Below are positions 57,202-64,000 of a stretch of 64,000 nucleotides of DNA, piece after piece (the first letter of the stretch is position 1; each line of letters opens with the position of its first letter). The notes beneath the pieces were generated by a model. That model ran no database searches. It saw nothing but the letters and a program-made list of their open reading frames with translations, and had not been told where the DNA came from. The DNA comes from Pseudomonas pharyngis (GTDB lineage Bacteria > Pseudomonadota > Gammaproteobacteria > Pseudomonadales > Pseudomonadaceae). A program made the translations under genes and the position numbers. The DNA lies in contig NZ_BQID01000003.1 of assembly GCF_021602345.1 (NCBI RefSeq), positions 496,001 to 560,000 on the forward strand. Reading direction: 5' to 3'.

Positions 57202-57291
57202 TGTGGGAGCGGGCTTGCTCGCGAATGGGCCCTATCATTCAACATTTACGTCGTCTGACACACCTTCTTCGCGAGCAAGCCCGCTCCCACA
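57202..57291. repeat. REPIN inside the sulfate transport operon
   Basis: Arms TGTGGGAGCGGGCTTGCTCG... and complement (24 bp each), 42 bp apart, between sbp and cysT. The hairpin could protect or stop the sbp mRNA and so raise binding protein over permease. Confidence 0.9.
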
Positions 57292-57330
57292 TGGTTTCGT
57301 GCCTGAGCATCAGGCTCGTTTCATTTGAGA

Positions 57331-58344
57331 TTACTGCGCCTGATAGATCTGGTCGAACACGCCACCGTCGTTGAAGAATTTCGGCTGTGCGGTTTTCCAG
57401 CCGCCGAAGTCCTTGTCGATGGTCACCAGCTCCAGTTTCGGGAACTGCTGGGCGTACTTGGCAGCCACGTCCTTGTCACGCGGGCGATAGAAGTTCTTCG
57501 CCGCGATTTCCTGGCCGGCCGGGCTGTACAGGTGCTTGAGGTAGGCTTCGGCGATCTGCTCGTTGCCCTTCTTCTCGGCGTTCTTGTCGACCACGGCCAC
57601 TGGTGGTTCGGCGAGGATCGACAGCGAAGGTACGACGATGTCGAACTTGTCCTTGCCGCCGTCTTCCTTCAGCGCCAGGAAGGCTTCGTTTTCCCAGGCC
57701 AGCAACACGTCACCCTGACCGTTGTTGACGAAGGTGATGGTCGAGCCACGGGCGCCGGTGTCCAGAACCGGTACGTGTTTGAACAGGGTTTGTACGTATT
57801 CCTTGGCTTTGGCTTCGTTGCCGCCGTTGGCTTTCAGGCCGTAGGCCCACGCCGCGAGGAAGTTCCAGCGTGCACCGCCGGAGGTTTTCGGGTTCGGGGT
57901 GATCACCGAGACGTCATTCTTGATCAGATCGCCCCAGTCCTTGATGCCTTTCGGGTTGCCCTTGCGCACCAGGAACACGATGGTCGAGGTGTAAGGAGTG
58001 CTGGCGTCCGGCAGACGCTTCTGCCAGTCGGCCGGCAGGGTCTTGCCGAGCTTGGCGATTTCATCGATGTCGCCGGCCAGGGCCAGGGTCACGACGTCGG
58101 CGCGCAGACCGTCGATCACCGCACGGCCCTGCTTGCCCGAACCGCCGTGGGATTGCTGGATTTTCACGGTGTCGCCGGCGTGCTCCGACTGCCAGTACTT
58201 CACGAACTCGGCGTTGTAATCCTGATACAGCTCGCGCGTCGGGTCATACGACACGTTGAGCAGTTCGTAATCCTTGGCAACCGCGGAACCGGCAAACACA
58301 GCACTGGCCAGGGCGGCCAAAGCGTAACGGCGAATCGACGACAT
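57331..58344 (-). CDS. sbp: Sulfate-binding protein
   Basis: A 337-residue periplasmic sulfate-binding protein. The ATG at 58344 (GGAG upstream) gives a signal peptide ending [59 protein letters not shown] and [20 protein letters not shown] are Sbp/CysP hallmarks that include the anion-binding main-chain turns. The frame is open upstream without a start signal. Confidence 0.95.
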   Translation of the reverse strand: MSSIRRYALAALASAVFAGSAVAKDYELLNVSYDPTRELYQDYNAEFVKYWQSEHAGDTVKIQQSHGGSGKQGRAVIDGLRADVVTLALAGDIDEIAKLGKTLPADWQKRLPDASTPYTSTIVFLVRKGNPKGIKDWGDLIKNDVSVITPNPKTSGGARWNFLAAWAYGLKANGGNEAKAKEYVQTLFKHVPVLDTGARGSTITFVNNGQGDVLLAWENEAFLALKEDGGKDKFDIVVPSLSILAEPPVAVVDKNAEKKGNEQIAEAYLKHLYSPAGQEIAAKNFYRPRDKDVAAKYAQQFPKLELVTIDKDFGGWKTAQPKFFNDGGVFDQIYQAQ

Positions 58345-58483
58345 GGTGAAAGCTCCTGGAATTCTTGGTGGTGGCTTTTTCTTATGGATTGCGAAAATCG
58401 GGTTGCCTGTAAAGATCACCGCCTGCGCCCACTCTTGCATTGATCCCCGGCAAGAGCGGGCGCAGGCTGGAATCTTTCTGGGT

Positions 58484-58666
58484 TCAGCTCGGTTTGTTGC
58501 CCGGTTGCTGCAAGCGGAATTTCTCTTTGCGTTCGATCTGGACCACTTGGGCGTTATGCACAGTGATTTCCACCGCGCCGAAACGCAGGTCGCGCAAGGC
58601 GCTCTGGATTTCACGCAGGATGGTGCTTTCGTCCTGACCGTCAACGCTACGCAGGGATGCGCTCAT
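58484..58666 (-). CDS. oscA: OscA small sulfur-starvation protein (DUF2292)
   Basis: A 60-residue protein of the DUF2292/YezD family: [39 protein letters not shown]. In P. corrugata and P. putida oscA lies ahead of sbp and is needed for organosulfur use and chromate tolerance during sulfate limitation; same order here. AAGGAG precedes the ATG. Biochemical role unknown. Confidence 0.9.
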   Translation of the reverse strand: MSASLRSVDGQDESTILREIQSALRDLRFGAVEITVHNAQVVQIERKEKFRLQQPGNKPS

Positions 58667-58748
58667 GGTGCTGCTCCTTTGTATGGGATATGCCTGGCAG
58701 TGGGCGGCACTGCGTTCGGCGTGGGAGCAATATAAGAGAGGCGCGGAT

Positions 58749-58773
58749 ATTCTTAAAAAGACTATTTAAGAAT
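58749..58773. promoter_or_regulatory. Palindrome ahead of oscA-sbp-cysTWA
   Basis: ATTCTTAAA and TTTAAGAAT separated by 7 bp, about 80 bp before the oscA start. Candidate CysB-type operator; similar AT-rich blocks precede other sulfur genes in the window. Confidence 0.5.
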
Positions 58774-58856
58774 GTTTATATAACTGGAAAACATTATGTG
58801 ATGCAGCAAGGGTTTGCGGCGGATTTGCCCGCCGGCAAACCCGCCGTACGCCGTCA

Positions 58857-60788
58857 TCAACCGATCAAGGGCGCCCGGTTCCAGTCTATTTGCGCTTCCG
58901 GGACCGGCCGCCCAAACCAGTAGCCCTGCCCCAGATCACAGGCCTGCTCCAGCAGGAACGCGGCCTGTTCCACCTGCTCGATGCCCTCGGCATGCACCTG
59001 CATGCCCATGCTGCGGGCCAGGGCGATGATCACCCGGACGATCGCCGCATCGTCCTCGTCCCACGGCAGGCCGGCGACGAAACCCTGATCGATCTTGAGC
59101 TTCTGCACCGGCAGGCGCTTGAGCCGCAGCAACGACGAATAACCGGTGCCAAAGTCATCGATGGCCAGACGAATGCCCAGTTCGCGCAAACGATGCATCT
59201 GTTCCAGCGCGACTTCCGGATCGTCCATCACCGCGCTTTCGGTGACTTCCAGTTCCAGATAGGCCGGATCCAGGCCGGTCTCGTGCAGCACCTGCGCCAC
59301 CTGCTGATACAACTCGCGGCGAGCGAATAACCGCGAGGACACGTTCACCGCGACAAACGACAGCACCACCCCGGCCTGCTGCCATTGGCACATCTGCCGG
59401 CAGGCCTGCTGCATGACCCAGGCGTCGATTTCCGAGATCAGCCCGGCGCGCTCGGCAATCGGGATGAACTCCGCCGGCGACACCAGGCCCCGCTGCGGAT
59501 GCTCCCAGCGCACCAGCGCCTCGACGCCGATCAGGCGACTGGTTTGCAGGTCGTGCACCGGTTGGTAGTAGACCCGCAGTTCCTGCTGCTCCAGCGCGCG
59601 GCGCAACTCGAAGGCGATTTCGACCCGCTGCTGGGCGTGAGCCGTGAGCTCTTCGGTGTACAGCGCGTAGCCATTGCGGCCGCTGCTCTTGGCCTTGAAC
59701 AGCGCCGCATCGGCGTTGCGCAACAGCTGTTCGGCGCTCAGTGCATCGCTGGGAAACAGGCTGATGCCGAGGCTGGCGTTGATGAACAGTTCATGGCCGT
59801 CGAGGCAGAATGGCTCCTTGAGCGCATCGAGAATACGCTGAGCCAGCGCTGCCGCCTGTGCCGGCTGTGGACAACTTTCCAGCAGAACCGCGAATTCATC
59901 GCCGCCCAGCCGCGCCAGGGTGATGCCCGGCCCGAACAACACCTGCAAACGCGCCGCGACCGCCTTGAGCAAACGGTCACCGATGGTGTGACCGAGGCTG
60001 TCATTGATCAGTTTGAAGTGGTCCAGATCGATCATCAGCAGCGCGCAACCGCGCTTGTGGGTCTGCGCCGATGCCAGCGCCTGTTCGGCGCGGTCGCTGA
60101 ACAGCAGGCGGTTGGGCAGGTCGGTCAGCGGATCGTGGTGGGCCAGGTGCTTGAGTTCGTGCTCGGAATCCTTGATCGCGCTGATGTCGGAAAACACCGC
60201 GACGTAATGGCTGAGCCGGTTGTCATCGTCACGAATGACCCGGATCGTCTGCCATTGCGGGTAGATTTCACCGCTCTTGCGCCGGTTCCAGATCTCGCCG
60301 CTCCATTCGTCCCGCGCCTGTAAAGAAGCGAACATCGCTTGATAGAACCCCGGCGGATGATGCCCGGACTTGAACAGGCTGGGCTGCTGGCCGATGACTT
60401 CATCGCGCTGATAACCGGTGATTTCCATGAAGGCGCGATTGACGTGCACGATCAGCCCTTGCCGGTCCGTGACCAGCACGCCTTCGCGGGTGCAATCGAA
60501 TACCGCAGCGGCCTGACGCAGGCGTTCGCGATCCGCCTGGCGTTCACGCAATCGGGCGCCGATGCCCAGGCATTCGAACAGCCGCGCCCGGGCCAGGAAG
60601 ATCAACCCGGCGCTGAGCGCCACGAACAGGTAGCCGTTGATCAGTTGCCAGCGCAGCAACTCGTCAGAGCTATCGAAGAAACTGTTCAATAAATAACCAG
60701 TGCCTTGCAGCCAGACTACGGCAAGGACCAGGTAAAGCAGCGCTGCACGCAAGGCATCGCGGTAAGTGGCAGACATTCGGCCGTCCAT
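58857..60788 (-). CDS. PAS-GGDEF-EAL c-di-GMP phosphodiesterase (PA0285/PipA-like)
   Basis: A 643-residue membrane protein: two N-terminal helices (about 15-35 and 50-67), a PAS domain (about 92-205), GGDEF at 295-299 and an EAL domain beginning with E423-A-L-V-R. The GGDEF site is intact, but no RxxD inhibitory site precedes it (PGIT at that place), so it may be regulatory or an active cyclase without feedback. The EAL signature residues look complete (DDFGTGYSS, KIDQGFV). By gene order it matches P. aeruginosa PA0285. An ATG four codons in is an alternative start. Confidence 0.87.
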   Translation of the reverse strand: MDGRMSATYRDALRAALLYLVLAVVWLQGTGYLLNSFFDSSDELLRWQLINGYLFVALSAGLIFLARARLFECLGIGARLRERQADRERLRQAAAVFDCTREGVLVTDRQGLIVHVNRAFMEITGYQRDEVIGQQPSLFKSGHHPPGFYQAMFASLQARDEWSGEIWNRRKSGEIYPQWQTIRVIRDDDNRLSHYVAVFSDISAIKDSEHELKHLAHHDPLTDLPNRLLFSDRAEQALASAQTHKRGCALLMIDLDHFKLINDSLGHTIGDRLLKAVAARLQVLFGPGITLARLGGDEFAVLLESCPQPAQAAALAQRILDALKEPFCLDGHELFINASLGISLFPSDALSAEQLLRNADAALFKAKSSGRNGYALYTEELTAHAQQRVEIAFELRRALEQQELRVYYQPVHDLQTSRLIGVEALVRWEHPQRGLVSPAEFIPIAERAGLISEIDAWVMQQACRQMCQWQQAGVVLSFVAVNVSSRLFARRELYQQVAQVLHETGLDPAYLELEVTESAVMDDPEVALEQMHRLRELGIRLAIDDFGTGYSSLLRLKRLPVQKLKIDQGFVAGLPWDEDDAAIVRVIIALARSMGMQVHAEGIEQVEQAAFLLEQACDLGQGYWFGRPVPEAQIDWNRAPLIG

Positions 60789-60922
60789 GTCCCTACAAAA
60801 ATGTCGGGATTATAGGTCAAGAAACATCCAGCCATCTCTTATCTGAAAGGGCGACTGGTTTTATCTGTGTGCTTGGTGATAATGCAACGGCTGTTTTTTC
60901 TTTATCGAGGGCCCTATAGCCT

Positions 60923-62107
60923 ATGTGGTACGAAGGTTTTCTTGGCTTGTCGGCCTGGTCGCTGGTCGCCGTCACCCTGGTGATGACCCACGTGACGATC
61001 GTTGCCGTCACGGTCTACTTGCACCGCTACTCGGCCCATCGCTCCCTGGAGCTGAATGCCGGCCTGAAGCATTTCTTCCGTTTCTGGCTGTGGCTGACCA
61101 CGGCGCAGAACACCCGCGAGTGGACTGCCATCCACCGCAAACACCACGCCAAATGCGAAACCGAAGACGACCCGCACAGCCCGGTCGTCAAGGGTCTTTC
61201 CACCGTCCTGCGCAAAGGTGCCGAGCTGTACCGCGAAGAAGCGCAGAACCCGGAAACCCTGCGCATCTACGGCAAGAACTGCCCCGAAGACTGGATCGAG
61301 CGCAACCTCTACAGCCGCTACAGGCTGCTGGGCGTGGCGATCATGGCCGTCGTCGACCTGCTGCTGTTCGGCACCATCGGCATCACCATCTGGGCGATCC
61401 AGATGATGTGGATTCCGGTCTGGGCGGCCGGTGTGGTCAACGGTCTGGGCCATGCCGTTGGCTACCGCAACTTCGAATGCCGCGACGCGGCGACCAATCT
61501 GGTGCCGTGGGGCATCCTGATCGGCGGCGAAGAACTGCACAACAACCATCACACCTATCCCAACTCGGCCAAGCTGTCGGTCAAGAAGTGGGAGTTCGAC
61601 CTCGGCTGGGCCTGGATCCAGGTCTTCAGCTTCCTGCGCCTGGCCAAGGTCCAGCGTGTTGCCCCGATCGCCCACCGCGTCGAAGGCAAGGGCAGCCTGG
61701 ACATGGACACCGCCATGGCGATCCTCAACAACCGCTTCCAGATCATGGCCCAGTACCGCAAGCTGGTGATCGGGCCGCTGGTCAAGCAGGAACTGGCCAA
61801 GGTCGATCATTCGGTACGCCACCAGTTCCACCGGGCCAAACGCCTGCTCTCGCGGGAAACCAGCCTGCTGGAAGATCGCCACCACGCGCGCATCCAGAAC
61901 ATGCTCGAGCACAGCCAGGCGCTGAAGGTAATCTACGAGAAACGTCTGGCCCTGCAGCAGATCTGGGTCAAGACCAGCGCAAATGGCCACGACATGCTCG
62001 CCGCCATCAAGGAATGGGTACACGAGGCCGAGGCCAGCGGCATCCAGTCACTGCGCGAATTCGCTGACCAGTTGAAAACCTACTCGCTGCGCCCTGTCGC
62101 AGCCTGA
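60923..62107 (+). CDS. desA: Delta-9 fatty acid desaturase DesA
   Basis: A 394-residue membrane desaturase of the acyl-CoA/phospholipid delta-9 family. Histidine boxes: HRYSAHR (34-40), HRKHH and HNNHHTYPNSAKLS. Four membrane helices are expected. It introduces a cis double bond into membrane acyl chains at low temperature in aerobic conditions. The last 100 residues form a soluble helical tail. Gene order with the upstream c-di-GMP gene and downstream cyclase follows P. aeruginosa PA0285-PA0290. Confidence 0.9.
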   Translation: MWYEGFLGLSAWSLVAVTLVMTHVTIVAVTVYLHRYSAHRSLELNAGLKHFFRFWLWLTTAQNTREWTAIHRKHHAKCETEDDPHSPVVKGLSTVLRKGAELYREEAQNPETLRIYGKNCPEDWIERNLYSRYRLLGVAIMAVVDLLLFGTIGITIWAIQMMWIPVWAAGVVNGLGHAVGYRNFECRDAATNLVPWGILIGGEELHNNHHTYPNSAKLSVKKWEFDLGWAWIQVFSFLRLAKVQRVAPIAHRVEGKGSLDMDTAMAILNNRFQIMAQYRKLVIGPLVKQELAKVDHSVRHQFHRAKRLLSRETSLLEDRHHARIQNMLEHSQALKVIYEKRLALQQIWVKTSANGHDMLAAIKEWVHEAEASGIQSLREFADQLKTYSLRPVAA

Positions 62108-62119
62108 GTGCCGTTGATC

Positions 62120-62144
62120 GGTGCGCTCGGTTCCCGGGCGCACC
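62120..62144 (+). terminator. Stem-loop after desA
   Basis: An 11-bp stem (GGTGCGCTCGG / CCGGGCGCACC, one T-G pair) with a 3-nt loop, 12 bp beyond the desA stop; no T-run. Confidence 0.4.
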
Positions 62145-62253
62145 CTTCGGAACTTCACCCTCGATCCCCTATCTCAAAGACACTTCGCCACCCCCGGCGG
62201 GTTTTCCCGTGGCCGTTGTCGATTGATCGGCACGCCCTTTGAGATTCGTGTCG

Positions 62254-63243
62254 ATGGTCAACAACAATCAAAAAGACTCATCCCCTCCCCAGTGGCCCGA
62301 GGCCGCGCAAACCCTGATGGCATTGATGCACGCCCAGGGCGAAGTCGCCCGGCTCAGCGAACGCGAGCAGCTGTTCAGTTCGCTGCTGGTCAGCGTCAAC
62401 GCCGTGCTTTGGGCCTTCAACTGGGAAACCCGTCAGGTGTTGTACGTCAGCCCCGCTTACGAGCGGATCTTCGGTCGTTCCGCCGGCCTGTTGCTGGCCG
62501 ACTACAACCAGTGGCGCGACAGCATCTACCCGGATGATCTGGAATACGCCGAACGCAGCCTCGCCGAAGTGCTGCACAAAGGCGCCGTGGAAGACCGCGA
62601 ATACCGGATCATCGCCGCCGACGGCCAGGTTCGCTGGGTCAGCGACAAGTGCTTCATCAATCGTCAGGACGAACCGGGGCAACCGGTGATCATCGTCGGC
62701 TTCGCCGAAGACATCACCGACAAGAAGCAAATGGAAACCGAGCTGCAACGCCTGGCCACCACCGACGTACTGACCCAGAGCAGCAATCGCCGACACTTCT
62801 TCGAATGCGCCCACCGGGAATTTGAACAAGCCCGCCTGCAAGGCGCGCAAATGGCGTTCCTGCTGCTGGACATCGATGACTTCAAAGTGATCAACGACAC
62901 CTACGGCCACCCGGAGGGCGACAACGTGCTGCAACGGATCGCCGAATGCGGGCGAGCATCATTGCGCCGGGGAGACCTGTTCGGACGGATTGGCGGTGAG
63001 GAATTCGCTGCGGTTTTCCCGGGCTGTGCGCCGGACATGGCGATGCAGGTGGCCGAACGGCTGCAACGGGAAATCCAGCGGCTGAGTTTCAACCATGGTG
63101 AACAGACGTTCGGTATCACCGTCAGCCAGGGCCTGACCAGCCTCACCCCGGAAGATGAAAGCCTCGACACCCTGTTCGCCCGCGCAGACGCGGCGATGTA
63201 CGAGGCCAAGCGCCAGGGCAAGAACCGGATCATTTCCGCCTGA
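62254..63243 (+). CDS. PAS-GGDEF diguanylate cyclase
   Basis: A 329-residue cytosolic protein: a PAS domain (about 40-155, WAFNWETRQVLYVSPAYERIFG) and a GGDEF domain with GGEEF at 247-251. The product-inhibition site R238-R-G-D241 is in place five residues ahead, so it should be an active, feedback-controlled cyclase. No membrane segment. No strong ribosome site marks the start; GTG 62248 or TTG 62239 are alternatives. Confidence 0.87.
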   Translation: MVNNNQKDSSPPQWPEAAQTLMALMHAQGEVARLSEREQLFSSLLVSVNAVLWAFNWETRQVLYVSPAYERIFGRSAGLLLADYNQWRDSIYPDDLEYAERSLAEVLHKGAVEDREYRIIAADGQVRWVSDKCFINRQDEPGQPVIIVGFAEDITDKKQMETELQRLATTDVLTQSSNRRHFFECAHREFEQARLQGAQMAFLLLDIDDFKVINDTYGHPEGDNVLQRIAECGRASLRRGDLFGRIGGEEFAAVFPGCAPDMAMQVAERLQREIQRLSFNHGEQTFGITVSQGLTSLTPEDESLDTLFARADAAMYEAKRQGKNRIISA

Positions 63244-63270
63244 TTCAAGACTGGATGCGCAATCAAACCG

Positions 63271-64000
63271 CTATTTGCGCATCCGCATCAGCTCAGGCAA
63301 GCCGATTTTAAGCAAGCGCGCCGTGCGGCTCTTCGCCAGTTCCTCGACGCCTTCATGCTCGGTCAGCCGCGCCATCTGCGCCGCCATGTTCATCACCAGT
63401 GCCTCGCGGGAATACACCCCGCCACCGAGCTGGTAGACCGAGGCAATCAGCTCGCGCAGTTCCAACGGCAAACGCCAGCGAGTGCGCAGCGCCGAGCCAT
63501 ACGCCGCACCGAATTCGGCCAGCGCATCGCCGACTTCCTCCAGCTCATCCAGCTCGCCGCCAGCCTGCTTCCACTCCTGCAGACAACGCAGCAAAGCCAG
63601 ATCACCGAGGCGGTGGAGCATCCCGGCGCAATAGCAGCGCTCCTGATCCAGATCGAGCAGCCGCGCCAGCGTGCGGGCGTACTCGGCGGTGTGCAGCGAC
63701 AGGCCCCAATAGCGCTCGGCGTAGTCGGCCAGACACGGGTCGCTGAGCCGGGCGCTGCGCTTGAGTGCCAAACCAAGGATCAGGTTCATGCTTTGACCGG
63801 TGCCCAGACGATGCAGCGCCTGGGCCAGGGTCTGCACTGGCGCACCGTGGTGCTGGGCGGCGCTGTTGGCGGCGGCGATCAACACGGCGGTGATCTGCGG
63901 GTCGGTGCGAATTTCCTCTTCCAGCAGCTTCAGATCCAGGCCGTTGGGATTGAGGCTGCGCTTGACCGCCACCTGCACGTCGGTCATCAGCGGCGCGCCG
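63271..64000 (-). CDS. HDOD-domain protein, N-terminus outside the window
   Basis: The visible 240 or so residues are the HDOD fold (PF08668): LKLLEEEIRTDPQITAVLIAAANSAAQHH, then RLGTGQSMNLILGLALKR and CAGMLHRLGDLALLRCL. The HD-type histidines are partly retained but the family is usually non-catalytic. An ATG is present at 63987, yet the frame continues open to the window edge and the family normally starts with P-x-L/M-P stretch as seen just before it, so the gene is taken as incomplete. HDOD proteins often act in c-di-GMP and stress signalling. Confidence 0.8.
   Translation of the reverse strand, partial: GAPLMTDVQVAVKRSLNPNGLDLKLLEEEIRTDPQITAVLIAAANSAAQHHGAPVQTLAQALHRLGTGQSMNLILGLALKRSARLSDPCLADYAERYWGLSLHTAEYARTLARLLDLDQERCYCAGMLHRLGDLALLRCLQEWKQAGGELDELEEVGDALAEFGAAYGSALRTRWRLPLELRELIASVYQLGGGVYSREALVMNMAAQMARLTEHEGVEELAKSRTARLLKIGLPELMRMRK

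Overview
The window reads as chromosome of a Pseudomonas of the fluorescens group. Evidence: high-GC coding sequence with typical codon use, very dense gene packing, REP/REPIN repeats of the kind found in these genomes (a 'gtgggagcgggcttgctcgcgaa' arm, here split over several copies), and gene order that, from memory, follows the P. aeruginosa PAO1 stretch from triABC through atsABCR and tonB/exbBD to cysAWT-sbp, desA and a diguanylate cyclase. No tRNA, rRNA, CRISPR array, insertion sequence or prophage gene was found.

Most of the window is a sulfur-scavenging district. 1-2612: end of D-cysteine desulfhydrase and the TcyJLN cystine ABC transporter. 3069-10564: a tandem-repeat protein of unknown role, then two SfnB-family oxidoreductases, a DszA/NtaA-type flavin monooxygenase and a MetQNI-like ABC importer, probably a unit that takes up and desulfurises an organosulfur compound. 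10595-18085: a zinc-metalloprotease-like toxin/effector candidate, a methyltransferase, and a TriABC-type RND pump with two membrane-fusion lipoproteins. 18230-25808: an AAA ATPase, a four-gene amino-acid-type ABC transporter, a lone MetQ-like binding protein, an unusual sigma-54 activator without a DNA-binding domain, and a small hydrolase. 25978-28671: ExbD-ExbB-TonB and a small AT-rich beta-strand protein. 28853-43122: the sulfate-ester island: arylsulfotransferase AstA, its TonB receptor SftP, two paralogous SftR-like LysR regulators, two sulfatases, the alkylsulfatase dioxygenase AtsK and the AtsRBC importer. 54477-58666: sulfate transport CysAWT-Sbp with OscA.

Between the sulfate-ester island and the sulfate transporter lie genes of other character (43359-54255): a membrane desaturase with a divergent AraC regulator; a two-component system facing a periplasmic HbpS-like protein and a periplasmic 5-hydroxyisourate hydrolase, with an HprR-type palindrome between them; a Crp/Fnr regulator; a DUF962 membrane protein; and a three-gene redox operon (monoheme cytochrome, small subunit, GMC flavoprotein) whose flavoprotein ends in a domain that looks like the LecA/PA-IL galactophilic lectin. 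The right end (58857-64000) carries c-di-GMP enzymes, the DesA delta-9 desaturase and part of an HDOD protein.

The most interesting items are: the GMC-lectin fusion and its odd partner subunits; the HTH-less sigma-54 activator with a GSYSGS loop; an exactly spaced 31-bp motif shared by the sftP/sftR and atsR/atsB intergenic regions; the HprR-like box; a leader with terminator and small coupled reading frame ahead of the sfnB-like genes; the HExxH toxin candidate; and four copies of a 180-200 bp mobile-element-like repeat. All family assignments come from reading motifs and from memory of the families; no searches were run.
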